NCBI GenBank assembly: GCA_014728085.1 | Contig: WJMF01000154.1 | Location: 18,462-82,461, forward strand | Direction: 5' to 3' | Length of the DNA stretch: 64,000 bases | From: Candidatus Zhuqueibacterota bacterium | Lineage (GTDB): Bacteria > Zhuqueibacterota > Zhuqueibacteria > Residuimicrobiales > Oceaniaggregativiventaceae | In this document: positions 18,580-27,957 of the stretch, one piece after another | Layout: each line of letters starts with the position of its first letter | How positions within the stretch are numbered: position 1 is the first letter of the stretch | Notes under the pieces: generated by a model | Seen by the model: the letters and a program-made list of their open reading frames with translations, nothing else | The model's database searches: none | What the model was told of the DNA's origin: nothing | Program-made: the position numbers and the translations under genes

Positions 18580-19950
18580 ATGCTGTTTAGGATAGGGTTG
18601 AGTTTAATACTGCTTTTTATGTTCTGTTTGGGCTGCGATAATACCTCGAACAGACTCGTCCGCGTGGGGAATACATTTATCTATGCCGAGCAGGTATCCA
18701 GAGAGGCAAACGCGCTGACAAAAGCAATTGAAAACAGGTTAATGCTTCTCGATGCGGAAAAAACAAAACTTGCAGAAACCCCTACCGTAAAAAAGCGCCT
18801 TGAGCAGACCGCACGAAAACAATTGTATTATTTCACGGCTGACAAAGAAATCGCCCGAAAAATTATTACAGAAGAGGATGTCCGGGAGGCTTATAAGAGA
18901 GAGCTTTATGAAATCAGAATGCGCCATATATTTTTACCAACGTCTATGGATAAAAAGGCCGCAATTGAAATTCTCAGTTCATTACGTCAGAGAATTTTAC
19001 GAGGAGAAGCTTTTACCAACCTGGTCAGGTCATTCTCCCGCGATACATTGACTCTGGGTAAAGGAGGCGACCTTGGTTTCATTAAATATGGAGAAGGTGA
19101 TTTTGGTACGGAATTCTATGAAAACGTTATGAGGATGAAAAAAGGATTCGTATCTCCACCTTTACAATCGGAAAAGGGATATCACCTTGTTCGGGTCGAA
19201 CAACGCCGAAAAACAGCGATTCCCTCCTATGACGATTATTATGATCAACTGCGTCAAAAACTTGAACGCAGCAACGCCCGAGAATTAAACAAAGCATTTC
19301 AGAGCTTTATTGACCAGTTGAAGAAAAAATATGAGACCAAAGTCAACGATGACGATCTTGTTCATATCTCTTCAAGGGTGAAAGCGCTTAAGAAGGAATT
19401 ACCAAAGGAAAAGACGATTGACCTGTTGCGTCAGCTAGCGGCTGCCGGTGAAAAAACCGCCCTCATCCATTTCAAAAAAAAGAATTATACTCTGGATGAT
19501 TTTATCGCTCTTCTGGAAGAGATTCCATCGTATGAAAACCTTCCGGTGGAGGAGATTGACGTGTTCAAAGAGTTTTTAGATCGAGCGATACCGCTCATCC
19601 TGATTATTAAATATGCCCATGAAAAAAATTATCATAAAACAGAGGCATTCCACGCGAGAATGAAACCTTACAGGGAAAAAATTCTTCTCGAAGCGATACA
19701 TCAAAAGCAAATCGAAGACAAGATAACCGTAGAGGATGAGAAACTTGAAGCTTTTTTCGACAAGCATAAAAGTGATTATATTGACAATCAAGACAAAGAT
19801 AGCGAGACCTTAAAAACAGACCGGTTCGAAGAGGTAAAGGGACGTGTCCTGGCTGATTATAAAAAAGAGAAAAGACAAGAACGACAACAACAATGGCTAT
19901 CTGATTTAAAAGCCGATATACCTATTGTCTATTACGAGGAAAGAAAATAA
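18580..19950 (+). CDS. PpiC-type peptidylprolyl isomerase, putative lipoprotein
   Basis: The 456-residue exported protein has an N-terminal hydrophobic segment ending CLGCDN. Cys19 is a likely lipidation site, although Cys at the -3 position is not canonical. A parvulin/PpiC domain spans about 111-209 (MRHIFLP, FSRDTLTLGKGGDLGFIKYGEGDFG, EKGYHLVRVEQ). The rest is helical and charged and probably forms the chaperone part. GAGGG precedes the ATG. It opens a run of three related folding factors (18580-22172), so it probably handles outer-membrane or secreted clients. The exact client is unknown. Confidence 0.85.
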   Translation: MLFRIGLSLILLFMFCLGCDNTSNRLVRVGNTFIYAEQVSREANALTKAIENRLMLLDAEKTKLAETPTVKKRLEQTARKQLYYFTADKEIARKIITEEDVREAYKRELYEIRMRHIFLPTSMDKKAAIEILSSLRQRILRGEAFTNLVRSFSRDTLTLGKGGDLGFIKYGEGDFGTEFYENVMRMKKGFVSPPLQSEKGYHLVRVEQRRKTAIPSYDDYYDQLRQKLERSNARELNKAFQSFIDQLKKKYETKVNDDDLVHISSRVKALKKELPKEKTIDLLRQLAAAGEKTALIHFKKKNYTLDDFIALLEEIPSYENLPVEEIDVFKEFLDRAIPLILIIKYAHEKNYHKTEAFHARMKPYREKILLEAIHQKQIEDKITVEDEKLEAFFDKHKSDYIDNQDKDSETLKTDRFEEVKGRVLADYKKEKRQERQQQWLSDLKADIPIVYYEERK

Positions 19951-19951
19951 A

Positions 19952-20845
19952 ATGAACGGAATTAAAAAAAGGCTGTTGTTGACAAAGGCACTTTTCCTTC
20001 TCACGGTGATTCTTGTCGTGATATTATCCTGCCAGCGCGATCAAAAGCAAGCCGAAATAATTGCCCGGGTACGCAACCATACACTCACGGTGGAAGAGGT
20101 CAAAGCTGACTTGCCCAAACACCCTGGTCTCAACATTTCAGAGGTTCAGGTGGAAAACTATATAAAACGCTGGATTGAAAAAGAGCTGGTTTATCAGGAA
20201 GCCTTGAAAAACCGCTATGATAAGCTACCTGATATTCAGAAAAAGCTTGACGATATCAAACGGGATTATATCGTGGCCTCATATTTGGAACAGCTTATCA
20301 ATAAAAACGTTAAAGTAGACAGTACGGATCTGATGGAATATTATGAGGAAAAAAAGTCAGAATTTATCCGGAAAAATGATTATTATCAGGTTTATTTGAT
20401 TTTGGTGTCTTCTTATCAGGATGCCAATATATTGCGGCGCGACATTTTAAATGGACTGGATTTCAATCAGGCGGCTGAAGAATCTTCAATTGATCCCAGT
20501 TCACAAGAGGGCGGATATCTTGGATGGTTAATGCTTGAGGATGTTTCTTCTACTTTGGCCAGACGAATTCCGCAATTACCCCTGAACAGCGTTTCCCGGC
20601 CGATAAAAACAGAGATTGGCTATGCGCTTGTGAAAGTAACAGGAATTCGCAAAAAGGATGAACCGCAGACATTGGAAGAAGCCAAAGAAAAAATACGATG
20701 GCGGATCGAGTCGCAAAAACGAGAATTACTGTATCGCCAATTGATTTCAGTATTGGGTGATGAATATGCCATCGGAACCAATTGGGAGCTCGTGAGTGAC
20801 GTTTTACCGGATTCTGCAGAAATCAAGTCATTAAATAGAGACTAA
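19952..20845 (+). CDS. PpiC/PrsA-like lipoprotein foldase
   Basis: The 297-residue product from the ATG at 19952 has a clean signal and lipobox, VVILSCQRD with Cys27. It is a SurA_N-like chaperone segment (VRNHTLTVEEVKADLP, NYIKRWIEKELVYQEALK) followed by a degenerate parvulin domain (about 140-240: YYQVYLILV, SSIDPSSQEGGYLGWLMLEDV, KTEIGYALVKVTGIRK). An in-frame start at 19925 overlaps the upstream gene and would put a charged stretch before the signal, so I prefer 19952. It lies one base after the previous gene. Confidence 0.85.
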   Translation: MNGIKKRLLLTKALFLLTVILVVILSCQRDQKQAEIIARVRNHTLTVEEVKADLPKHPGLNISEVQVENYIKRWIEKELVYQEALKNRYDKLPDIQKKLDDIKRDYIVASYLEQLINKNVKVDSTDLMEYYEEKKSEFIRKNDYYQVYLILVSSYQDANILRRDILNGLDFNQAAEESSIDPSSQEGGYLGWLMLEDVSSTLARRIPQLPLNSVSRPIKTEIGYALVKVTGIRKKDEPQTLEEAKEKIRWRIESQKRELLYRQLISVLGDEYAIGTNWELVSDVLPDSAEIKSLNRD

Positions 20846-20873
20846 AACCTACTAAAATAACAGGTGAGCAAAA

Positions 20874-22172
20874 ATGCAAAAATATGTTCTATATCTTTTA
20901 ATCTTTATGTTGAGCTTTTCTTTCGCATCCGCGCAGCAGGTTCTGGATAGAATTATTGCTATCGTAGATAAAGATGTTATTCTGGAATCAGAGGTTGTTC
21001 AATTTGCCTATTTGGAAGCATTAAATCGACAGATTGATCCGGCGAAGGATCCGGCTGCTTTTCAAAAATTAAAATCGGAATCTCTGGAAAATTTGATCAA
21101 TAAAAAAGTACTACTCATTCAGGCGGAAAAAGACACCATAGAAGCCGATAAGCGAATGGTTGACTTTCAGCTTGAGCAACAGATGCAGAACATTTTACAG
21201 CAGATTGGTGGTGAGGAGAAGGTTGAAGAGTATTTCGGTATGAGTATTACCAAAGTACGCAAAAATTACCGGGAACAGATTGAAGAAGAGATGCGGATAA
21301 GAGCTGTACGAAGTTCAAAAATTTCCGATGTGAATATCACCCGCCGGGAGATAAAGGAGTTTTATACTAGTTATAAAGATTCGTTGCCATCCATGAAAGA
21401 GACGGTGGAGATCGGTCATATATTGGTTACACCGGAACCCGGAGAGGTGGCCATGAGCACTGCCAGAGAACAGATCGAACAAGTACAGGAAAAAATCAAT
21501 GCAGGGGAGGTGTTTGAAGAGCTGGCAAAAACCTACTCCGAAGACCCCGGATCCGCATCACGTGGTGGTGATTTGGGTTTCATGGCCCGTGGTGGTTTTG
21601 TAAGAGAATTTGAAGAGGTCGCCTTTTCTCTCGAGCCCGGCCAGGTTTCAGATATCGTAAAAACACAGTTTGGATTTCATATCATAAAACTCGTCGATCG
21701 CCGCGGTGAAAAAATTCACTGTAAGCATATTCTTATTTCCCCCGAACCCAGCAGGGAAGATGAGGTTGCGGCTGCTGAAAAGATTAAACAAATTCACAAA
21801 GAGCTGATTAACGGAGCGCCTTTTGAGGAAATGGTGGTAAAATATTCCCAGGACGACGTCTCCCGCGAGGAAGATGGCTTTTTGGGACGGTTTGAAATGG
21901 ATCAACTCAGAGAAACGGCGAAAGAATTCGTCTATGCTCTGAATGGGGTGGCCCCCGGTGAATATTCAGATCCGGTCAGAACGCAATACGGTTTTCATGT
22001 TCTTAAACTGTTAAAGCGGGATGAACCCAGAGCGCTTGATCTGGAAAAAGATTGGCAGCGGATTTCCACAGTGGCGAGAGAACAGAAAATGCAAAAAGAA
22101 TTTGAAACGTGGTTGTCTGAAATCAAAGAAAAAGTCTTTATTGAAATCAAACACGATATAAATGAATCATGA
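20874..22172 (+). CDS. SurA-like periplasmic chaperone with two PpiC domains
   Basis: SurA proteins escort outer-membrane proteins through the periplasm. This 432-residue protein has a Sec signal peptide (cleavage after ASA at residue 20), a SurA N-terminal chaperone domain (QVLDRIIAIVDKDVILESEV; residues 21-170) and two parvulin domains at about 176-275 (IGHILVTPEPG, YSEDPGSASRGGDLGFMARG, TQFGFHIIKLVDRR) and 281-381 (HCKHILISPEP, TQYGFHVLKLLKR). The architecture equals that of SurA. GGTGAG precedes the ATG. The stop overlaps the next start by 4 bases. Confidence 0.9.
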   Translation: MQKYVLYLLIFMLSFSFASAQQVLDRIIAIVDKDVILESEVVQFAYLEALNRQIDPAKDPAAFQKLKSESLENLINKKVLLIQAEKDTIEADKRMVDFQLEQQMQNILQQIGGEEKVEEYFGMSITKVRKNYREQIEEEMRIRAVRSSKISDVNITRREIKEFYTSYKDSLPSMKETVEIGHILVTPEPGEVAMSTAREQIEQVQEKINAGEVFEELAKTYSEDPGSASRGGDLGFMARGGFVREFEEVAFSLEPGQVSDIVKTQFGFHIIKLVDRRGEKIHCKHILISPEPSREDEVAAAEKIKQIHKELINGAPFEEMVVKYSQDDVSREEDGFLGRFEMDQLRETAKEFVYALNGVAPGEYSDPVRTQYGFHVLKLLKRDEPRALDLEKDWQRISTVAREQKMQKEFETWLSEIKEKVFIEIKHDINES

Positions 22173-22846
22173 GCAGAAGGTCGATTAAAACGTTCTTGTT
22201 GATCATTTTTTCTGCTCTTCTTGTGGGATATGCCATGGGAGCAGACAGCTCATACCGGTTAGGCCTGATCCGACTAAAATATAGCGGTGGTGGGGACTGG
22301 TATAACGACCCATCCTGTATTCCCAACCTGTTACGCTATATGGAAACGCATGTTCAGCTCAAAACAGCGCAAGCAGAACAGCAGGCATCGCTTTTGGACA
22401 AAACCCTTTTTTCCCATCCCGTGTTGTTTTTAACAGGCCACGGACGCATATTTTTTTCGCAAAAGGAAGTAAAGAGATTGCGTACCTATTTGATGAATGG
22501 GGGGTTCCTGTTTGCAGATGATGATTATGGTATGAATAGATACTTTCGCGAGGAAATGAAAAAAGTGTTTCCCGATAAAGAGCTGCTGGAAATCCCCTTT
22601 GATCACCCTGTTTATCATTTAGTCTTCAACTTTCCTAACGGCCTGCCTAAAATACATGAGCATGATGGCGGCCCTCCAAAGGGATATGGTTATTTTCATC
22701 AGGGGCGCATGGTGGTTTTCTATGCTTTCAATACCAATATCTCGGATGGTTGGGCGGATCCCGCGGTTCATGGTGACCCGGAAGAGGTTCGTGAAAGAGC
22801 CCTACAGATGGGCACGAACATTGTCATTTATGCCTTGACCCATTAA
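22169..22846 (+). CDS. DUF4159 family exported protein
   Basis: The 225-residue product has an N-terminal signal segment (TFLLIIFSALLVGYAMG). It then shows the DUF4159 pattern LIRLKYSGGGDWYNDPSCIPNLLRYM, GHGRIFFSQKEVKRLRTYLMNGGFLFADD and the His/Asp-rich FDHPVYHL...PKIHEHDGGPPKGYG. The fold is thought to be related to class I amidotransferases, but no function is established. Overlap of 4 bases with the SurA gene and a 4-base gap to the next gene indicate one operon. Homologues often sit near DUF58/MoxR membrane clusters. Confidence 0.8.
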   Translation: MSRRSIKTFLLIIFSALLVGYAMGADSSYRLGLIRLKYSGGGDWYNDPSCIPNLLRYMETHVQLKTAQAEQQASLLDKTLFSHPVLFLTGHGRIFFSQKEVKRLRTYLMNGGFLFADDDYGMNRYFREEMKKVFPDKELLEIPFDHPVYHLVFNFPNGLPKIHEHDGGPPKGYGYFHQGRMVVFYAFNTNISDGWADPAVHGDPEEVRERALQMGTNIVIYALTH

Positions 22847-22850
22847 TGAT

Positions 22851-25800
22851 ATGAGAACATCAAACGCTATATATGAGAGACTGGTTAAAGAGCTTGACCG
22901 GTTTCGAAAACACAGCAATTTTCTGTCGCTTTTAAAAGTGCTTTTTCGCTTTCTGGTGCTGAGCCTGCCCATCCTGTTTTCCAGTCTGCTACTTGAGGCC
23001 GTTTTTAATTTTCAGCCCATAGCGCGGTTGTGTTTGAGTTTATGTACTCTGTTTGTGTTGATCATTCTCCTGATTCGGGTTGCGGGGTCCCAACTGTACA
23101 TCTTTATCAAACCCAACACCCCCCCCCTCAACGAAATTGCCCTGACAGTTGGAAAATTTTATAAAGGAATTAATGACCGCCTCGCCAATACCCTGCAGAT
23201 GTTCGCAAAACACGAACAAAACCGGGAAAATTACTCCCGCGAATTAATCAGCCACTCTCTTGTTCAGATCAATGAGACATTTGAAAAGACCGATTTTGTT
23301 CAATTTCTTGACAGGCGACCTGTCATCAGGTGGAGTCAGTATACAGGAGCTGTCCTGATGTCCGTTCTCTTTCTGGTAATTTTATTCAAATCCGTTTTTC
23401 TCCCATCCTTCCATCGCCTGGCTCATCCCTTACGAGATTATTCCAACAAGGCACAGATTCAGGTTTTTCTGACGCCGGGCGACATCAAAATCGTTAAAGG
23501 AAACCCCTTAACAGTAAAGATTTGGACAAATTCTGAAGAGCAACAAAGGTTTCAGTTAAAGTTTATGCACAGCAGGCGTTCCTCCGTGCAGGCGTTTCAA
23601 GCATCACAACAGGACACCTTCAAGCATGTTATCCGAAATATTCAGGATTCTCTTCAATACCAGATAGCCGGATATTCACCTCCTTATATGATTTCTGTTG
23701 TCGAGTTACCCATGATTCGACAAATGCAATTAAAATTGGTTCCTCCCCCCTATACAAATCAGGACCCGATAGTGTTGGAAAAAAATGTAGGCAACGTAAC
23801 CGCCCTGAAGGGCTCTGAGGTGCATATCAGCGGCAGGGTGAACAAGGTCATAAAGAATATCAAGCTTCATTTTAATAATCGCAAGGCAATAGACATCGAA
23901 TCGGAGGGACCGTTTTTTCGAGGTGTGTTTGAGGTAAGCCGGGATGATCAATACCATTTTTTACTTGAAGATTTTGAGGGTTATCAAAATTCGAATCCGA
24001 TCGTATACAGAATAGAAACGCTGGCTGATCGTCATCCATTTATACAGGTTCTCAATCCCGGCAAAGATATTGAATTGAATGAGGATATGAATATTCCTCT
24101 TTTGATACACGCAGAAGATGATTATGGCGTATCTGAGATAAGGCTGGCATCGCTTAAGATTGGAAGCGAAGAGACGATAGATTCTACAAAATTTCAATAT
24201 TCAAGCCTGTACGCTTCCAGGCAGCCGCAAGAAAGCATAAACTTGAATCACATCTGGAGCCTGTTATCCTATGATATGCTGCCGAATGAGGAGATTGTTT
24301 ACTATCTCGAAGCGTTTGATAACGATGACATAAATGGACCAAAATCTGCAAAAACGGATTTTTACAGAGCCAGGTTTCCCTCGATCTATGAAATCTATCA
24401 ACAGGTTGCGTTTCAACAGGACGAGGCCATACAGCATTTTGAAAATATTTATGACAAAAGTCAGGATCTCAAGAAGGAAATCGATCAACTATCTTTGCAG
24501 CTAAAACGCGCCAAAGAACTCGAGTGGCAGGAACGACAGCAAGTCAACGATGCGCTTGTACGAAAACAGCAAATTCAGAAAGAAATCCGGGAACTCTCCG
24601 ACCAACTCGATAATATGGTTGAGAAAATGGAAGACAATCAGTTGTTGTCCATGCAAACCCTGGAAAAATATAAAGAGCTGCAACGCCTTGTTGATGATGT
24701 CATGACCCCCGAATTGCGCAATGTCATGAAGAATTTGACCAAAGCTATTGAAAACATCGATCAGAATATGATCAACCAAACGCTGGAAAAGTTAAGCAAA
24801 GGAGAAGATGAATTCCAAAAGCGTCTGGATCGCGCTATCGAAATTTTCAAGAACCTAAAACTCGAGCAACAACTCGATCAGGCCATTAAAATGACACAAG
24901 GTCTGAAGGAAAAACAAAAGTCGCTGCAAGAAGCAGGGTCAAAAAAAACCAACGAAGACATTCTAAAACGCAATGAAAACTCGATCAAGGAGGCCGATAA
25001 CCTGGAATCTCTGCTTCGGGAAATCTATGAAAAAATGTCTGAAACCGAGAATACGGCAAAGGATTCTGTTGATCGCGCCCTTGACATTTTTGAGGAAGAA
25101 GAGGTTAAATCAAAAATGCAAAACATTCAGAAACAGCTTTTATCATCAAGCGATCCGGCTGGCGTGAACAAACAGTCAAAGCAGATAGAACAATCCCTGC
25201 AAAAAATGGAGCAGCAATTGCAGTCCGCCAAGAATTCAATGAGTGGTCAGGCTATGAAAAAGGCCATTGCGGCCATGCGCAAGGCATCCAGAGATTTGAT
25301 ACGGTTATCCGAGGAACAAGAACGCAATTTAGTCAACACGGAGGGGATGATGACACCGGATGTTCCAAAACTGGCAACATCGGAGAATGATCTGATTCAG
25401 GCGTTGGGGCGGGTTACAGAAGAGCTGTTCATTGCCGCAAAACAAAACATATTTATTCAGCAAAAAGCAGGCAAAAGCCTTGAAAAAGCAAAAACGCACA
25501 TGGAGAACGGCAGAGATGCTCTGGTTGAACGCCGCCAGTCCCGGTCTCTGATCGAGCAAAAACAGGCAATGCAAGAAATCAATAAAACGGTCAAGATATT
25601 AATAGACAACATGCAGCAGATGATGATGCAGGGCAGCGGTAGCGGAATGAGTTTTGAACAATTTATGCAGCAGATGCAAAAACTCGGTCAAATGCAACAG
25701 GGCATCAATCAGCAGACCATGGGCATGGCGCAGCAATTGATGGAACAGGCAGCGATGTCGAGGATGGCGGCCAAACAGGGGCAGGTGCGGAAATCCCTGC

Positions 25801-26186
25801 AGCAGCTGGCTGAAGAAGCAAAGGAGATGTCCAATGTTCTCGGTGATCTCGACAGGATTGTTGAAGACATGAAAAAAGTGGAAGATGATTTTAGCGATCA
25901 AAAAGTCAATCGGCAAACCATTGAACGGCAAGAAAAAATTTTGTCCCGGATGCTTGATGCACAAAAATCCATCCGTGAACGGGAATTCAGCAAAAAGCGC
26001 AAAGCGGAAACCGGGAAGACATACCAGGCGGCGAGTCCTGAAGCGCTTCCCTCTGACTTTGACCACGAAGATCAATTGACACAGGGCCTTTTGAGAGCTA
26101 AAAAGCAGGGATTCAGTAACGATTATCTCAAGTTAATCGAACAATATTTTAGGTCTCTTTCGGAACGGCAAAATGAAAAAAAGTAA
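22851..26186 (+). CDS. Large membrane-anchored coiled-coil protein, DUF4175-like
   Basis: The 1111-residue protein has hydrophobic segments at about 31-51, 58-79 and 164-184. A beta-rich region follows (about 200-480, starting AQIQVFLTPGDIKIVKGNPLTVKI), then roughly 500 residues of predicted coiled coil rich in Gln, Glu and Lys. A Met/Gln-rich stretch (MQQMMMQGSGSGMSFEQFMQQMQ) lies near residues 925-965. This matches the DUF4175 type of giant membrane proteins; no enzymatic motif is visible. It probably bridges the inner membrane and periplasm. It starts four bases after the DUF4159 gene and overlaps the next gene by 14 bases. The function is unknown. Confidence 0.72.
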   Translation: MRTSNAIYERLVKELDRFRKHSNFLSLLKVLFRFLVLSLPILFSSLLLEAVFNFQPIARLCLSLCTLFVLIILLIRVAGSQLYIFIKPNTPPLNEIALTVGKFYKGINDRLANTLQMFAKHEQNRENYSRELISHSLVQINETFEKTDFVQFLDRRPVIRWSQYTGAVLMSVLFLVILFKSVFLPSFHRLAHPLRDYSNKAQIQVFLTPGDIKIVKGNPLTVKIWTNSEEQQRFQLKFMHSRRSSVQAFQASQQDTFKHVIRNIQDSLQYQIAGYSPPYMISVVELPMIRQMQLKLVPPPYTNQDPIVLEKNVGNVTALKGSEVHISGRVNKVIKNIKLHFNNRKAIDIESEGPFFRGVFEVSRDDQYHFLLEDFEGYQNSNPIVYRIETLADRHPFIQVLNPGKDIELNEDMNIPLLIHAEDDYGVSEIRLASLKIGSEETIDSTKFQYSSLYASRQPQESINLNHIWSLLSYDMLPNEEIVYYLEAFDNDDINGPKSAKTDFYRARFPSIYEIYQQVAFQQDEAIQHFENIYDKSQDLKKEIDQLSLQLKRAKELEWQERQQVNDALVRKQQIQKEIRELSDQLDNMVEKMEDNQLLSMQTLEKYKELQRLVDDVMTPELRNVMKNLTKAIENIDQNMINQTLEKLSKGEDEFQKRLDRAIEIFKNLKLEQQLDQAIKMTQGLKEKQKSLQEAGSKKTNEDILKRNENSIKEADNLESLLREIYEKMSETENTAKDSVDRALDIFEEEEVKSKMQNIQKQLLSSSDPAGVNKQSKQIEQSLQKMEQQLQSAKNSMSGQAMKKAIAAMRKASRDLIRLSEEQERNLVNTEGMMTPDVPKLATSENDLIQALGRVTEELFIAAKQNIFIQQKAGKSLEKAKTHMENGRDALVERRQSRSLIEQKQAMQEINKTVKILIDNMQQMMMQGSGSGMSFEQFMQQMQKLGQMQQGINQQTMGMAQQLMEQAAMSRMAAKQGQVRKSLQQLAEEAKEMSNVLGDLDRIVEDMKKVEDDFSDQKVNRQTIERQEKILSRMLDAQKSIREREFSKKRKAETGKTYQAASPEALPSDFDHEDQLTQGLLRAKKQGFSNDYLKLIEQYFRSLSERQNEKK

Positions 26187-27957
26187 TATAATATATGTTT
26201 TGATTGGCTTGCTTTTTTCGGGGTTGCTTGCCCAGGATAATACGGCCCGGTTAAACAGAACCGAACTGTTGAGACTGGCAACACAGTTTGAGAGGCGGGG
26301 CCAGTATCAAATGGCTGCAGAATATTATGCTCGAGTCAGCATGAAAAATCCGGATGAACTTGCCGGCTATTTGGGAGCAAAACGATGTTTTTATCAACTG
26401 ACACACTATGACCAATTTATCGAGTTTGTTAAAAAGCTACAAACAAAAAAACGGCATCTTCGATATCAGGTTGATATAGCTGATGCCATTTATCGTCAGG
26501 GTGACCGCAAGCAGGCATTTGCGTTATGGCAAAGAGTGCTGGATGAAAATCAGGGAGTTAAGCAAGCCTATGAGCTCATTGGCTCGGCACTGATGCAACT
26601 GCAACAGCTGGACAAAGCAAAAGCTGTCTTTCAAAAAGCTCGTACCGTATTCAAAACTAAATCATTGTATGTTCACGAATTGGCTGCTATCTACGCCAAT
26701 CAGCAGGACTTTGATCTTATGGCCCGAGAGTATCTAAATCTGTTACAATTGGATTCAAATCAACTTTCCTATATCGAATCGCGCTTTTTATCGTACTGCG
26801 AAGAGCCTCAAATTGCCCAAAAGATCGCAACGGCTCTTAAAAAGCAGCTAAAGCCGTTTCAATCGCTGGAATCCCCGATTCGATCGATTTTGGCCAATAT
26901 ACTGGTGGTGGCAGATGATTATGAAAGTGCTCTTGAACAATATCTTGTTCTGGAAAAAAAGTCTGATGAAAAAGGACGACACTTGTTCGCCTTTGCCCAA
27001 ACAGCGGCAAAACAGGACCAGGCCGCTTACGCCCGGCGAGCCTATCAGCTCATTATCGATCGTTATCCCAATAGTGCTTATTTTATTCCATCACAACACG
27101 GTCTTGCCAAGATATATGATGATCAGGGTGATTATGAAAAAGCTCTGCATGCTTATGAGCAATTCAGTCGTGCATTTGCTCAATCTTCCCAGGCGATTCA
27201 AGTCTTGCTGCGAATGGGAGATATATACCTGAACGTCTTTTTTGCCGCAGATACCGCTAAAACGTTTTATCAAAAGGTGATCAAAAAGTGGCCCGGGACC
27301 AGATATTATCATACTGCCTTTTTTCAATTAGGCAAATGTTACATCGTCGAGGGAAATTTGCAGCGGGCAGAGGACATTTACAAGGATTTTGCTGAAAAAA
27401 AACATGGTGATTCATATTACCATCCGGCAATGTGGACCCTGGCAAAAATCAATATGTATCGCGGGCAGCCCTTTGAAAGCATGGATACTCTTGGAAAAAT
27501 GATCAAAAAAGATTCTGATCTTTCCGATAAAGTCATCAACGATGCGTTGCACCTTTTTATGATAATCAAGGAGAATCAGACAGACTCTCTCTCCCTGGTG
27601 CATTATGGGTGGGTTTTATATTCGATTGAACGGCGAAAATATACCGAGGGCCTGGAGACCATCGAAGAGGAATTGAAAAAGAATAATACCCTCAAAGATG
27701 AGTTTCAATTTTTGGCAGTATCTATCTATCGTATGCTCGAAGAACCGCAAAAAGCCATAAAGAGGCTCGAGACAATTGTTGCTGATGAAAACAGCCTATA
27801 TCACGACCGTGCCTCTTATCTTATGGCCCAGCTTTATGAGCGGGAACTGCAAGAGCAAGAAAAAGCTATTGCTCTTTATGAAACTATCCTGGAGAAATAC
27901 CCAAAAAGTATTTATATTGAAAAAGCACGAAAACGTATACGGGATATTAGAGGATGA
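26173..27957 (+). CDS. Exported TPR-repeat protein
   Basis: The 594-residue protein starts with a signal peptide (NIIYVLIGLLFSGLLAQ) and consists almost wholly of tetratricopeptide repeats, for example QYQMAAEYYARVSMKNPDELA, DYEKALHAYEQFSRAFAQSSQA and NLQRAEDIYKDFAEKKHGDSYY. The last repeat EKAIALYETILEKYPKSIY ends near the C-terminus. TPRs mediate protein-protein contacts; a scaffold role in the periplasm is likely, with the coiled-coil neighbour as a possible partner. It overlaps the neighbouring genes by 14 and 4 bases. Confidence 0.85.
   Translation: MKKSNIIYVLIGLLFSGLLAQDNTARLNRTELLRLATQFERRGQYQMAAEYYARVSMKNPDELAGYLGAKRCFYQLTHYDQFIEFVKKLQTKKRHLRYQVDIADAIYRQGDRKQAFALWQRVLDENQGVKQAYELIGSALMQLQQLDKAKAVFQKARTVFKTKSLYVHELAAIYANQQDFDLMAREYLNLLQLDSNQLSYIESRFLSYCEEPQIAQKIATALKKQLKPFQSLESPIRSILANILVVADDYESALEQYLVLEKKSDEKGRHLFAFAQTAAKQDQAAYARRAYQLIIDRYPNSAYFIPSQHGLAKIYDDQGDYEKALHAYEQFSRAFAQSSQAIQVLLRMGDIYLNVFFAADTAKTFYQKVIKKWPGTRYYHTAFFQLGKCYIVEGNLQRAEDIYKDFAEKKHGDSYYHPAMWTLAKINMYRGQPFESMDTLGKMIKKDSDLSDKVINDALHLFMIIKENQTDSLSLVHYGWVLYSIERRKYTEGLETIEEELKKNNTLKDEFQFLAVSIYRMLEEPQKAIKRLETIVADENSLYHDRASYLMAQLYERELQEQEKAIALYETILEKYPKSIYIEKARKRIRDIRG

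Noticed and set aside
25599..26075. A 158-codon minus-strand frame rich in Phe, Leu and His
   Set aside because: It is the antisense of the coiled-coil part of the DUF4175-like gene, a usual artefact of Gln/Lys/Glu-rich coding.
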